From the NCBI RefSeq assembly GCF_032970905.1, contig NZ_JAWJZA010000005.1: 64,000 bases of DNA; one strand, written 5' to 3'. The position numbers and the translations under genes were made by a program. Every line of letters begins with the position of its first letter. Positions within the stretch are counted from its first letter, which is position 1. Source of the stretch: Veillonella absiana (GTDB taxonomy: Bacteria > Bacillota > Negativicutes > Veillonellales > Veillonellaceae). The notes below the pieces were generated by a model. That model was not told the origin of the DNA and made no database searches. It saw only the letters and a list, made by a program, of their open reading frames with translations. Positions 32,454 through 41,700 of the stretch are shown here, one piece after another.

Positions 32454-35039
32454 CTATACCTTTTGCACCATATGTGGATCCCGTGGCAAATAGTCTAGGA
32501 ATGGACTCGCCTTTGTGCCCTGACCTTTGAGGCTTTCACGAGAATAGGTAATAACTAGTTCCTGTTTAGGACGCGTGAGAGCCACGTAGAACAAGCGTTT
32601 TTCCTCATCCTCGTTGTTATCGCGGAGAGCCATAAAGCTTGGGAATGTACCTGCATTCATACCGGCAAGATACACATGGTCGAATTCACTGCCCTTTGCC
32701 TGATGAACCGTGATAATCGGAATACGGTCATCATTTTTCACCTGTTGGCTCGGTTCGCCCGCAGTGAGGGCCGCCAGTTGTAAAATATGCATGAGTCGAT
32801 CGCGACCACCGCTAGATTCGTATTCTCTATCTAATCGTTCCATAATGCGATAGAGATCGCGAATATATTCCACCTTCGCCATTTCATGATGATTTTTATA
32901 ATAGGCAAGGACGCCCATGTCATTCATGATATATGCCAACAGTTGTGTCGGCGTATCAGAATCCACCTTGCGACGAAGCGTTGCCATTTGGGATGCAATA
33001 CTGGCAAAGGCGCTCTTGTATTGGCTAATTAACGCCATTCGTTTTGTTTCCGTTGGTACGATATTCGTATCTAGCGCATAAATTAAGAGCTGTGCCGTAG
33101 CGAGGATGTCGTCCATCGCATTGTGTGTCGGCACGTGATTAATAGGGAAATGATCGCTCAAGAATCCCAATTTATGATTCGGCAAATTCGGATAGAATCG
33201 TCTAAAGATATCTAACGTATCATAGATGGCGCCAAATTCTGGCGTTCCCAAATTATGACGATGTAGTTCGCTAGTGAAAATGCTCACATCATAATTTACA
33301 TTATGCCCAACGATAACGGCACCTTTGGAAAACACCTTAAAATCCTCTAGAACAACTTGTGGTGGTTCACCATGTTCTGCCAAAAACTCATCTGTAAAAC
33401 CGTGAACCTCGGCAGAGGTCCCTACTGGCTTATCTGGCCTGATAAACCGTTCAAAGGTATCTAATATTTGGCCCCATTCATCGATACGGATAGCTGCAAT
33501 TTGCACGATATTATCTGACGTAGTGTCTACGCCTGTACTTTCCACATCATAGACAATAACCTCGTGATTGGCGAGACCTTGTTTTAATTTGGCATACGGC
33601 TCGGCCTCAAAGATTTTCATATCCATGAAGTCCGTTAATTTTAGTCCCGCCTGACGTGATTCGGGACTTTCAATATCGCGAATACGAGCATCACCGATAC
33701 CAGATACATAGCGTTTAATAATCCGTTTCGCGCTGACCGAATCGTTAGGATTCATCAAGAGTTTGAAATAGGCCATGACATCCTTGATTTCTTGGCGACG
33801 ATAGAATTTGTACTCGTCGATAATCATGAACTGCCGCTGCTCGGTTTCAGGATAATCCTGGTTAAAGCGCTCAAAATAGGCGCTCAAGCGCTGTGCTTTT
33901 TTATTGTCACGCACCAAGACGCCTACATTAGCATCCGTCGCAAGTTTACGAATAGAATCGTAAATAAATTTAGCCTCATCGTATTCATTTTTGCCACCAT
34001 AAATGCGGACCGGCGGTCCATCCTCAGCACTGACGGCACGAGGCATTTCGTTGTAAATATTGCCCACTAGTTTTGGGAACATATGACGCAATGTTTCAAA
34101 GGCCATAGTAAACAACGTCCGGTTAGAACGGAAATTTTCATAGAATACTATTTTTAACGGATCAAAATGCTCCTCAAAATCGGCCAATAACCGGAATGGA
34201 TCCGACCCACGCCATTCGTAGATAGTTTGGAAATAATCGCCACATAAGAGCACGTGATTGCCCTTCCACAACATTTCCATCACCTTGTACTCCAACAGTC
34301 CCGTATCCTGCATTTCATCCACCGCGATATAGGAATAGCGACTGCGCCAACGTTCACGGATTTGCTCATCTTGGAATAAACGATGTACACCCGTTATGAG
34401 ATCCGTAAAATCCATGCCATGCACGGATTGCAATGCTTCATCATAGCTAACGAGCCAATCTGCCCCCTCTTGAGTAAAGGCATGGAAGGCATCGGATTGT
34501 ACTTGGTTATAATTGACGAATAATTTTTCTAGGTCCTTGGATTTTTCCTTCATCAATTGACGAATTGTTTTACCATAATCCTCGTGGGGATCATTGGAAT
34601 AATAGCCATAATAGGAACGGTATTCCTTGACCATCGCCAAAAGGGCTGCAAAGCTCATATCTCGCACATTGCCAGGTTTTATGGGCATGTACAATTCCTT
34701 GCAATCCTCTTCGTCAAAAATAGTGACATCCATGAATAGGGCGTCGTTGCGTTTACTTTCATCCTGAATAATCTTAAAACAAAAGCTGTGGAAAGAACTA
34801 ACCTCCACAGCTTTGGCTGCACTACCAGCTAGGGAGATGATGCGTCCTTTCATTTCGTTGCACGCCTTATTCGTAAAGGTCATACACAAAATTTGAGACG
34901 CCTCCGCACGGCCACTTTCAATAATGTGGGCCACCCGATAGGCAAGAGTATTCGTTTTTCCAGTTCCCGCAGAGGCCAATAATAAAATATTACGATCCAA
35001 CTCGTCTATGACGCGTTGTTGTTCTTTATTAATTGCCAT
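32454..35039 (-). CDS. UvrD/Rep-type DNA helicase with embedded DnaQ-like 3'-5' exonuclease domain
   Basis: An 861-residue composite. Superfamily 1A helicase motifs in order: Walker A ASAGTGKT (22-29), motif II VDEMQD (240-245), GDYFQTIYEWRGSD (267-280), then after a large gap ITVHQAKGSEFDHVY (776-790) and EEKRLFYVALTRPK (812-825). Between them residues ~492-657 form a DEDDh exonuclease: D498-x-E500, H579-N-V-N-Y-D584 and H639 with D644. All exonuclease acids are retained, so both activities should be functional. It likely unwinds and trims DNA ends in repair. Start ATG 35039 has GGGAGGT upstream, and it is 12 bp downstream of the bofA-like gene, so it may be the last gene of the dnaX-recR transcript. 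Confidence 0.9.
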   Translation of the reverse strand: MAINKEQQRVIDELDRNILLLASAGTGKTNTLAYRVAHIIESGRAEASQILCMTFTNKACNEMKGRIISLAGSAAKAVEVSSFHSFCFKIIQDESKRNDALFMDVTIFDEEDCKELYMPIKPGNVRDMSFAALLAMVKEYRSYYGYYSNDPHEDYGKTIRQLMKEKSKDLEKLFVNYNQVQSDAFHAFTQEGADWLVSYDEALQSVHGMDFTDLITGVHRLFQDEQIRERWRSRYSYIAVDEMQDTGLLEYKVMEMLWKGNHVLLCGDYFQTIYEWRGSDPFRLLADFEEHFDPLKIVFYENFRSNRTLFTMAFETLRHMFPKLVGNIYNEMPRAVSAEDGPPVRIYGGKNEYDEAKFIYDSIRKLATDANVGVLVRDNKKAQRLSAYFERFNQDYPETEQRQFMIIDEYKFYRRQEIKDVMAYFKLLMNPNDSVSAKRIIKRYVSGIGDARIRDIESPESRQAGLKLTDFMDMKIFEAEPYAKLKQGLANHEVIVYDVESTGVDTTSDNIVQIAAIRIDEWGQILDTFERFIRPDKPVGTSAEVHGFTDEFLAEHGEPPQVVLEDFKVFSKGAVIVGHNVNYDVSIFTSELHRHNLGTPEFGAIYDTLDIFRRFYPNLPNHKLGFLSDHFPINHVPTHNAMDDILATAQLLIYALDTNIVPTETKRMALISQYKSAFASIASQMATLRRKVDSDTPTQLLAYIMNDMGVLAYYKNHHEMAKVEYIRDLYRIMERLDREYESSGGRDRLMHILQLAALTAGEPSQQVKNDDRIPIITVHQAKGSEFDHVYLAGMNAGTFPSFMALRDNNEDEEKRLFYVALTRPKQELVITYSRESLKGQGTKASPFLDYLPRDPHMVQKV

Positions 35040-35051
35040 GTGGAACCTCCC

Positions 35052-35300
35052 TTATAATGCGTGCCAGATGGCAACAACAATCATTGGAATAGGACCGAAC
35101 AGAGCAGTCAATGCCCATAACCAGAATCCCACATCCATAGGAATATTAAACATGTGTACTGCCGCGTAATAGGCCACAAAACCTAGGACGAGGTTCACTA
35201 CAACCTTTTTAATCGTAAAAAATGCCATTTTGAAAGCCACGATTGCTACAATCACGGTCGTCACGGTAGACAAAATAGGCGATGCTAATAATGTTTCCAT
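35052..35300 (-). CDS. BofA-family small membrane protein
   Basis: An 82-residue protein with three hydrophobic segments (residues ~8-28, 33-50 and 58-80). The C-terminal FGPIPMIVVAIWHAL resembles the end of BofA, the inhibitor of pro-sigma-K processing, and the position directly after recR is the same as in Bacillus (dnaX-yaaK-recR-yaaL-bofA). In a non-sporulating lineage it must have another role, perhaps a membrane scaffold, or be a relic. Ribosome site AAAGGAAACT. The family call is moderate because of small size. Confidence 0.7.
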   Translation of the reverse strand: METLLASPILSTVTTVIVAIVAFKMAFFTIKKVVVNLVLGFVAYYAAVHMFNIPMDVGFWLWALTALFGPIPMIVVAIWHAL

Positions 35301-35371
35301 AGTTTCCTTTCCTGCACCCGTGGGGCGCTGTTCGCAGTGTATCCCCTTATATCGGCTACGAACCGAAGGTG

Positions 35372-35968
35372 TTATCCCTTCATTTCTTGGCGGTTATTTA
35401 CGGCACCGCCTAGCGTTACTTCATCAGCATATTCGATATCGCCGCCCATTGGTACGCCACGGGCAATACGAGTGACCTTGATACCACTAGGTGCGAGCAA
35501 GCGTGCCAAATAGAGGGCTGTCGCTTCCCCTTCAATATCTGGATCCGTCGCCAAAATCACCTCTTGCACCTTGCCATCGCGAAGGCGAGCAATCAGCTCT
35601 TTCACTCGAATATCCTCGGCACCAATGCCCTCCATAGGGGACAAAGCGCCTTCTAGTACATGGTACAAGCCCTTGTAATCGCCACTGCGTTCCAAAGCGA
35701 TGACGTCACGAGATGTTTCTACCACCATGATGGTCGTTTGATCGCGATTTGGATTCGAGCAGAATTCGCAAGGATCTTGGGCCGATAAATTAAAGCAAAT
35801 GGAACAATGATGGGTGGCGCCCTTGGCCTCCACAATGGTGTTCACCAATTGGTCCACCTCTTCTTGAGGCAATTCTACCAAATGGTACGCCAACCGCCGC
35901 GCTGATTTAGACCCGATGCCGGGCAAACGGCGCAATTGTTCCACCAATCGTTCAAGTGCATTTGTCAT
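35372..35968 (-). CDS. recR: Recombination mediator protein RecR
   Basis: A 198-residue DNA-repair protein that works with RecF/RecO to load RecA. In order: helix-hairpin-helix (LRRLPGIGSKSARRLAYHL), a four-cysteine zinc finger (HHCSICFNLS ... DPCEFC), and a Toprim domain (TTIMVVETSRDV, LATDPDIEGEATA). All key residues are present. It is 1 bp downstream of ybaB, in a dnaX-ybaB-recR-bofA cluster conserved among Firmicutes. Confidence 0.96.
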   Translation of the reverse strand: MTNALERLVEQLRRLPGIGSKSARRLAYHLVELPQEEVDQLVNTIVEAKGATHHCSICFNLSAQDPCEFCSNPNRDQTTIMVVETSRDVIALERSGDYKGLYHVLEGALSPMEGIGAEDIRVKELIARLRDGKVQEVILATDPDIEGEATALYLARLLAPSGIKVTRIARGVPMGGDIEYADEVTLGGAVNNRQEMKG

Positions 35969-35969
35969 C

Positions 35970-36299
35970 TTAGAATAAACCTGTTGGCAAGTTCAAACCG
36001 CCTGTTACTTTACCCATTTCTTGTGCTAACATATCATCTACTTTTTTGCCTGCTTCATTAATGGCAGCCAACACCAAATCCTCTAACATTTCTACGTCTT
36101 CTGAATCTACTGCAGTAGGATTGATTTTGAGGGATTCTACTACTTTTTCACCGTTCATTACAACCGCAACAGCACCACCACCTACGGATACTTCTACAGT
36201 ACGAGTTTTCAATTCCTCTTGCATTTTTTTCATCTCAGCTTGCATTTTTTGTACTTTTTTCATCATGCCTTGCATGTTGCCCATACCTTTACCGAACAT
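35970..36299 (-). CDS. YbaB/EbfC nucleoid-associated protein
   Basis: A 109-residue DNA-binding protein. A glycine/methionine-rich start (MFGKGMGNMQGMMKKVQKM) leads into a long helix, then VEVSVGGGAVAVVMNGEKVV and a C-terminal helical pair. It forms a tweezer-like dimer that binds DNA. Located between dnaX and recR as in most bacteria, with AGGAGGAACA upstream of the start. Confidence 0.95.
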   Translation of the reverse strand: MFGKGMGNMQGMMKKVQKMQAEMKKMQEELKTRTVEVSVGGGAVAVVMNGEKVVESLKINPTAVDSEDVEMLEDLVLAAINEAGKKVDDMLAQEMGKVTGGLNLPTGLF

Positions 36300-36466
36300 T
36301 GTTGTTCCTCCTATTATTGTTTAATTCATGAGTATTTACATTGAATAATTATTTACTATATATCATATCATTGTGAAAGTTTCATTAGAGTTCTACTCAT
36401 GTATACCTCGGGATATCAGTCCCCTTATATTCTTGGGGGTGCGGTAACCGTTTCGGTAATTTTTAG

Positions 36467-38695
36467 TTAGTCCTCTTTAATAACCTCAACGATGATGTCA
36501 TTATCTTCTGACAATTTTTCTAGCGTTCCTGCCAATAGAGGATTATTTTTCTCCTCTTCGGACATATTATCTGGGTCCCATGGATACTCAGATTCTATGA
36601 TTACCTCAGTGGGTTCCTGTACATTCCCTTGATTCACCGGGTTGGCAGTGTGATGAACTGCAGGCCCTTGCGAGTTTTCCTCTGTTTGAGTTAATCCTTT
36701 AGGTGGCCTGGGTTTGATAGGTTCATCACCAAAGCCTTCGATAGGGATATCCTCCTCACGGGCTGGTTTCGCCTTTGGTTTAACAGCATTGCTGCCTGTT
36801 TGATCCGCCGCTTGCCGGTATTGCTTATACTCAGGACTACCTACCATAACTGCATCTACGGAAACTCCACGACCAGTCATACTTTGGAAGGCATCAAAAA
36901 TATCTTTTTTATGCACATCGTTAGACAACATTTTTAAATACGTTACCGATTTGAAAGCAAACACTGCATGTACATGATCAAGAAAAATCAATTGGCCAAA
37001 TCCAAGCATCGTAGCTACCATAGCGCGGCTCGTATCCTTTAGATATTTTACCACGTTGTGTTGAATCGTACTATATTCCGCTTTGTTCACAACACCCTCG
37101 CCGATTGCGACTGGTGCTGTACTTGTCTGTTGCGGTGCTCGCGCTGGCCCCCCCGTTTGTGATGATGAGCCAGCTGGCGGAACCGTACCTTTTTGCGCAG
37201 GTCCGCGACTAGAAGCTCGAGGCGGTTCTGCTCCTGGCGGCACCATGCCTGGTGCTTGATTTCCTCTTGGAGGCATATTTCCCACTGGCGGCGGCATCAT
37301 TTCAGCTGGTTCATATTCATCCATAGGTGGTGGGGCGGAGAAATAATTATCTTCACTCGATTGACTGTTCTTCGATTGTGGTGCGACATAATTTGGTACG
37401 ACTGCACTTGGCGCTGGTGCACTCGGTGTAGCATAGCCGTTCATCACTCCACCTGCAGTGCCACCGGAATATCCACTAGCACCGCTATTGAATCCACCCG
37501 ATGACATACCCTGTTCTAATCGTGCCACACGATTGAGCAAGCCTTCTTGTTCGGCTCGGTCAGATCGTTCAAGAGCAGATACGCGTTCTTCGATACTTTC
37601 ATCAATATCACTCATGCGAGCGCACAATACGAGTAGGCCCATTTCCACGATGGTTCTCGGATTATCCACTTGTTTGGCATCGTTCAAAATTGCTTGCGCA
37701 CTGCGGATGTATAGGTTCAATTCCTCAAAGGACACAGATTGTGCCTGAGCGAGGAATGTGTCACGCAAACTATCGTACACCTTCAGTTCTTCCGCATCAG
37801 GCGCCACCTTGGCCACGAGTAGGGCTCTTACATGAGAAATGAGGGCCTCCATGATTTGCGTCGCATCTCTACCCTCTGAAAGCGCGGCTTTCACATGTTT
37901 TAAAATATTCGCACCATTGCCATCTCGCAAGTCATCTAGGAATTGGACAATCCAATCCTTGCCCACAAGGCCGATGAGTTCCTCCACGATTTGGGGTGTA
38001 ATCTCGCCGGTAGCCATACCGGCACATTGGTCAAGAATACTCAAGGCATCGCGCAAACCACCATCTGCATGAACAGCGATGAGTCGTGCCGCACCTTCGG
38101 AAATGCTGAATTGTTCTTGATCCGCCACATATTGCAAACGTTGGGCGATATCATCGGACGTAATGCGTCTAAATGTATAACGTTGGCAACGAGACACAAT
38201 CGTAACCGGCAATTTCTCAATCTCTGTGGTGGCAAAAATGAACATAATGTGGGCTGGCGGTTCCTCAATCGTTTTAAGAAGCGCATTCCAAGCCTCTGTG
38301 GTAAGCATATGGGCTTCGTCGATAATGAAGATTTTTTTACGCCCCTCTACAGGCATAAATTTTACACTTTCACGGAGGGCACGAATCTCATCAATACCAC
38401 GGTTAGACGCCGCATCAATTTCCAGCACATCCATGGACTGACCACTCAAGATTTGTTTACAAGACGTACATTCATTACAAGGATGGTCCGTCGGTCCGTA
38501 CTCGCAATTGATGGCGCGGGCGAAAATCTTGGCCATACTCGTTTTACCTGTACCACGAGGGCCGGCGAACAAATAGGCATGCGCCACCTTATCCTCACGA
38601 ACGGCGCGCATCAACGTATCACTAACTTGATGCTGCCCTACCACATCCGTAAACGTCTGGGGGCGATATTTACGATACAGTGCAATATAAGCCAT
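36467..38695 (-). CDS. dnaX: DNA polymerase III subunits gamma and tau
   Basis: A 742-residue clamp-loader subunit. The start is ATG 38695 with AAGGAGGATCCT upstream; the longer frame to 38773 is rejected. MAYIALYRKYRPQTF is the usual N-terminus. Walker A is GPRGTGKTS (residues 45-53), the zinc module uses C64, C73, C76 and C79, and IIDEAHML is the Walker B box. After the lid and collar domains a proline/glycine-rich linker (~residues 400-540) leads to a tau-like C-terminal domain. No slippery A/T run with downstream structure was noticed, so separate gamma production is uncertain. First gene of the ybaB-recR cluster. Confidence 0.95.
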   Translation of the reverse strand: MAYIALYRKYRPQTFTDVVGQHQVSDTLMRAVREDKVAHAYLFAGPRGTGKTSMAKIFARAINCEYGPTDHPCNECTSCKQILSGQSMDVLEIDAASNRGIDEIRALRESVKFMPVEGRKKIFIIDEAHMLTTEAWNALLKTIEEPPAHIMFIFATTEIEKLPVTIVSRCQRYTFRRITSDDIAQRLQYVADQEQFSISEGAARLIAVHADGGLRDALSILDQCAGMATGEITPQIVEELIGLVGKDWIVQFLDDLRDGNGANILKHVKAALSEGRDATQIMEALISHVRALLVAKVAPDAEELKVYDSLRDTFLAQAQSVSFEELNLYIRSAQAILNDAKQVDNPRTIVEMGLLVLCARMSDIDESIEERVSALERSDRAEQEGLLNRVARLEQGMSSGGFNSGASGYSGGTAGGVMNGYATPSAPAPSAVVPNYVAPQSKNSQSSEDNYFSAPPPMDEYEPAEMMPPPVGNMPPRGNQAPGMVPPGAEPPRASSRGPAQKGTVPPAGSSSQTGGPARAPQQTSTAPVAIGEGVVNKAEYSTIQHNVVKYLKDTSRAMVATMLGFGQLIFLDHVHAVFAFKSVTYLKMLSNDVHKKDIFDAFQSMTGRGVSVDAVMVGSPEYKQYRQAADQTGSNAVKPKAKPAREEDIPIEGFGDEPIKPRPPKGLTQTEENSQGPAVHHTANPVNQGNVQEPTEVIIESEYPWDPDNMSEEEKNNPLLAGTLEKLSEDNDIIVEVIKED

Positions 38696-38821
38696 AGGAT
38701 CCTCCTTTCCCATACATTTCATAGTCATCATTACCGCAACCACAACGGTGGCAGCGCATAATCCATGCACCAAACCACAGTCTGAACTAGCCAGTGTTGC
38801 GACATTTTTTCATTTATCCTA

Positions 38822-38850
38822 TAAAAAAAAGCAGCCCTCTATGCTGCTTT
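38822..38850 (-). terminator. Terminator of the SRP RNA gene
   Basis: On the minus strand AGCAGC pairs with GCTGCT around ATAGAGG and is followed by eight T. It is placed immediately after the SRP RNA. Confidence 0.85.
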
Positions 38851-38856
38851 CTATTT

Positions 38857-38993
38857 GTAGTACTCGATCATGACAGCCTCCGGGTTCCCCGTGGCACATG
38901 AAGGTTACCGCTTAGTGCTGCTACCTCTCAGTCCTGACACGATTCACAGGCCTCCATTGCACGGGCCCGAAAGCTGCCATGATCCAATACTAC
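38857..38993 (-). ncRNA. ffs: Signal recognition particle RNA (4.5S-type)
   Basis: About 137 nt on the minus strand. The ends pair: GTAGTATTGGATCATGGCAG at the 5' side with the complementary GCTGTCATGATCGAGTACTA at the 3' side. The conserved apical domain reads GTGTCAGGACTGAGAGGTAG, then CAGCACTAAGCGG, the SRP54/Ffh-binding hairpin with a GNRA tetraloop (GAGA). No Alu domain of the long Bacillus type is seen. Location just upstream of dnaX is typical for Firmicutes. Ends are given at the closing helix; the true 5' end may differ by a few bases. Confidence 0.88.
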
Positions 38994-39060
38994 ATATGCT
39001 TTTATTAGCCTTATAATTATATAATATTTAAAGATTTTAGTAAAGATAAAATATTTAATA

Positions 39061-39091
39061 GGTATCCCCGTCACAAGTTGACGGGGATACC
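39061..39091 (-). terminator. Terminator of the meaB gene
   Basis: GGTATCCCCGTCA pairs with TGACGGGGATACC around a 5 nt loop (CAAGT on the plus strand). It is 16 bp past the stop. Confidence 0.8.
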
Positions 39092-39106
39092 ATATTTAAA
39101 CCTCAA

Positions 39107-40396
39107 TTATATTTCTTCACTAAACGCCGACTCCCCACGTTGGAACGTCGTTTTATCAAATACATCCACCAATTCCTCAACGGCTTGGCTAGGTGACATG
39201 GAGCCTTCAATGACGGCTTCTTCCACTTCACCAAGGCGGCCTTGGACCACATGATTGCGGAAGAACAGGTTGTGCAAATGTTCATCGATCATATCATGAA
39301 CCCAACGCAAAGTTTGGGATTGACGGCGTTTCTCAAACACACCATTTTCTTTACCTTGATTTTCAAATGTCTTAATGACATCCCATAATTCAGAGAGGCC
39401 TTTTTTGCTAACAGCAGAGCAAGTATAAGCGCGAGTTTGCCATTTTTCAGTAGCTGGGCGAATATAGTGTAACATCCGATCGTAATCGCCTCTTGCTACT
39501 TGGGCCTTTTTGAGATTATCTCCATCAGCCTTATTGACTACAATGGCATCGGCCAATTCCATTATCCCCTTCTTGATGCCTTGCAATTCATCACCAGCAC
39601 CTGTGAGGACAATGAGCATAAAGAAATCCACCATAGAGCGAACCGTAACTTCACTCTGCCCAACGCCAACGGTCTCTACGAGGATAATATCATACCCGGC
39701 AGCCTCGCAGAGAAGCATAGTTTCTCGACTCTTGCGCGCTACACCGCCAAGAGTGCCCCCAGCTGGAGAGGGTCGAGCGTAAGCATTAGGATGCTTCGTT
39801 AACGTTTCCATACGCGTCTTATCGCCTAAAATACTACCTTTTGTGACTTGGCTCGTAGGGTCTACGGCTAATACGGTCACTTTAAAACCTTCATCACAGA
39901 GCATATTACCAAAGGCCTCTATGAAAGTACTTTTACCAGCCCCCGGGACCCCTGTAATGCCGATACGCAACGCCTTACCAGTTCTCGGTAACACAGTTTG
40001 CAATACATTTTGAGCCATTTTAAAATGCTCTCTTTTATTACTTTCCACAAGAGTAATCGCCCGAGAGAGAATGACGCGGTTCCCCTGCTCGATACCGCGC
40101 ACATAATCTAGCACACCTAATTTTCGACGCGGTTTCATTGGTCGCCGCGTCGGCTGTAGGTGTTCAGAGCCCGTGCTTGCCATGCCATCATGGGCCTCTT
40201 TGACCCCTTTCATCACATGGCAAGCAAAGGTATCCTCTGATTTTGCGTGCTCAGGCACCCAATCGGGTCTATAGGTGTTGCTATGATTAACCTCGCGAGT
40301 CTCATTTATCGTGCGTTTTTCATTAGACACTGCATCAAATGAGGTTTCGCGATTACTCGTCACATCCCGATTGTTACTCATAGTATTATCACTCAT
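39107..40396 (-). CDS. meaB: Methylmalonyl-CoA mutase-associated GTPase MeaB
   Basis: A 429-residue G3E-family GTPase that protects and reactivates B12-dependent methylmalonyl-CoA mutase. P-loop GVPGAGKSTF, then AVDPTSQVTKGSILGDKTRM, VETVGVGQSE (switch region) and NKADGDN (base recognition) are all present. The C-terminal helical dimerisation arm is intact. Unusually, about 95 residues of polar, non-conserved sequence precede the first conserved motif (RRKLGVLDYVRGIEQG); a later start could exist but no better ribosome site was found. It overlaps the broken mutase gene by 8 bp, which would couple translation. The gene itself looks functional, probably serving a mutase encoded elsewhere. Confidence 0.92.
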   Translation of the reverse strand: MSDNTMSNNRDVTSNRETSFDAVSNEKRTINETREVNHSNTYRPDWVPEHAKSEDTFACHVMKGVKEAHDGMASTGSEHLQPTRRPMKPRRKLGVLDYVRGIEQGNRVILSRAITLVESNKREHFKMAQNVLQTVLPRTGKALRIGITGVPGAGKSTFIEAFGNMLCDEGFKVTVLAVDPTSQVTKGSILGDKTRMETLTKHPNAYARPSPAGGTLGGVARKSRETMLLCEAAGYDIILVETVGVGQSEVTVRSMVDFFMLIVLTGAGDELQGIKKGIMELADAIVVNKADGDNLKKAQVARGDYDRMLHYIRPATEKWQTRAYTCSAVSKKGLSELWDVIKTFENQGKENGVFEKRRQSQTLRWVHDMIDEHLHNLFFRNHVVQGRLGEVEEAVIEGSMSPSQAVEELVDVFDKTTFQRGESAFSEEI

Positions 40397-41312
40397 TCGT
40401 TTCCGCTTGTACGTGTTCCATCAATGTTTCAAGCAGTTTTTTCGCTGCTACTGGAAGCACTGTACCAGGACCAAAGATAGCAACGGCGCCATGGTCGCGT
40501 AAGAACTCATAGTCCTGAGCAGGAATTACGCCGCCAATTGCTACGAGAATATCGCCACGGCCACGTTTTTCAAGTTCTTCTACCAATTGTGGTAACAATG
40601 TTTTGTGACCTGCTGCGAGGGCGACGACCTTCCATATCCTCAAAGTCATCTGCCAATTGGCGAACTTCTTTGATGACATCATCATCTTCAAATTCACTGC
40701 TGTATACACCAGAAATAGAACGAATAACGGCTTTATGACGGCCTGTTACTTTTTCTACGGCAAAGGAAATTTCACCTAAGGATGCACGAGCACGGGCCGC
40801 TTCAAGAGCTAATGCCAACAAATTGCCTTCCCCAGATTCTGTAGCATTTGTAATTTTTTCAAGACAAGATTGAACAGTCTCTTCATCACGATTAGCACGC
40901 AATTTTTCAAGACGACGAATTTGGGCTTCACGTACAGCTGTATTATCTACGTCAAGGATATCTAATGGATCTTCTTTATCTAGACGATATTTATTGATGC
41001 CCACGATAGCTTCTCTGCCAGAGTCGATACGAGCTTGACGACGAGCTGCCGCTTCTTCGATACGCATCTTAGGAAGACCAGTATCGATAGCTTTCGCCAT
41101 GCCGCCAAGGGATTCGATTTCTTGGATATGGCCCCAAGCGCGACGAATCAATTCATCGGTTAAGGCTTCTACATAATAAGAACCGCCCCATGGATCGATA
41201 ACTTTACATACTTTTGTTTCATCTTGAATATAAAGCTGCGTATTACGAGCAATACGAGCTGAGAAGTCCGTAGGCAACGCAATGGCTTCATCAAGGTCAT
41301 TCGTATTTAATA
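40389..41312 (-). pseudogene. Methylmalonyl-CoA mutase large subunit, truncated and internally deleted
   Basis: On the minus strand the mutase frame begins abruptly at LNTNDLDEAIALPTDFSARI, deep in the catalytic barrel, and runs to VRQLADDFEDMEGRRP. There it would enter the B12-binding domain, but ~60 codons are missing, including the D-x-H-x-x-G cobalamin-ligand motif. The sequence resumes in another frame with VALAAGHKTLLPQLVEELEK and IGGVIPAQDYEFLRDHGAVA. The deletion junction lies at a short CGCCCTCG-type homology. So the 5' half and the cofactor site are both gone. An intact copy must exist elsewhere if the pathway is used. Confidence 0.85.
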
Positions 41313-41449
41313 TTATGGATGGAGGACCCCTTTACAATTTCATACAAACTAGAGTGGTTCGCATTCTTTGGCATCGTATCGTCTACATATTGAGATACGC
41401 CCCACGTTTCTTGAATGTAACCACTTACTTTTGTGCCCCTGGTATGACC
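41296..41449 (-). other. Unidentified coding remnant downstream of the riboswitch
   Basis: A ~50-codon minus-strand frame with no start codon reads GHTRGTKVSGYIQETWGVSQ, then YVDDTMPKNANHSSLYEIVK, ending at a stop just before the mutase remnant. The composition looks like real protein, possibly an outer-membrane receptor strand region, but I do not recognise it. It may be the leftover of the gene the cobalamin riboswitch once controlled. Confidence 0.35.
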
Positions 41450-41547
41450 AAAACCTCAATTTGATTCAATACATTGACTCAATACATCGTTTCTCGACTG
41501 CTACAATCCCCTTCCTATCGCTCGTAGGTACATACGGTGATTCTTAA

Positions 41548-41700
41548 ATAGGCAGTTCTCCTGGCTTAGATTCATCGCTTCTCTTACCTTCCCAGATTAC
41601 TCCAGTGGCATAATCAAGAGTCGCTCCTCTTACAGTGGCGGGACCGCATCGGCTTATACCGATTTCTCTATTGAGTCTTTCGACACCTATTCTCGATATT
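41548..41700 (-). promoter_or_regulatory. Cobalamin (B12) riboswitch
   Basis: On the minus strand, in order: GCCGATGCGGTCCCGCCACT, GTAAGAGGAGCGACT, GCCACTGG, GGGAAGG and the B12 box AGCCAGGAGAACTGCC (41551-41566), as in the canonical cobalamin aptamer (one difference from AGCCAGGAGACCTGCC). A TATACT -10-like element lies just upstream (about 41715-41720). Downstream there is no intact gene, only the remnant at 41296-41449 and the truncated mutase. Boundaries are approximate. Confidence 0.88.

Noticed and set aside
37193..38761. Several long plus-strand frames across dnaX
   Set aside because: They are antisense shadows of a clearly coding gene; none has a ribosome site or known domain.
41282..41464. 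60-codon plus-strand frame
   Set aside because: Antisense to the remnant downstream of the riboswitch; no ribosome site.
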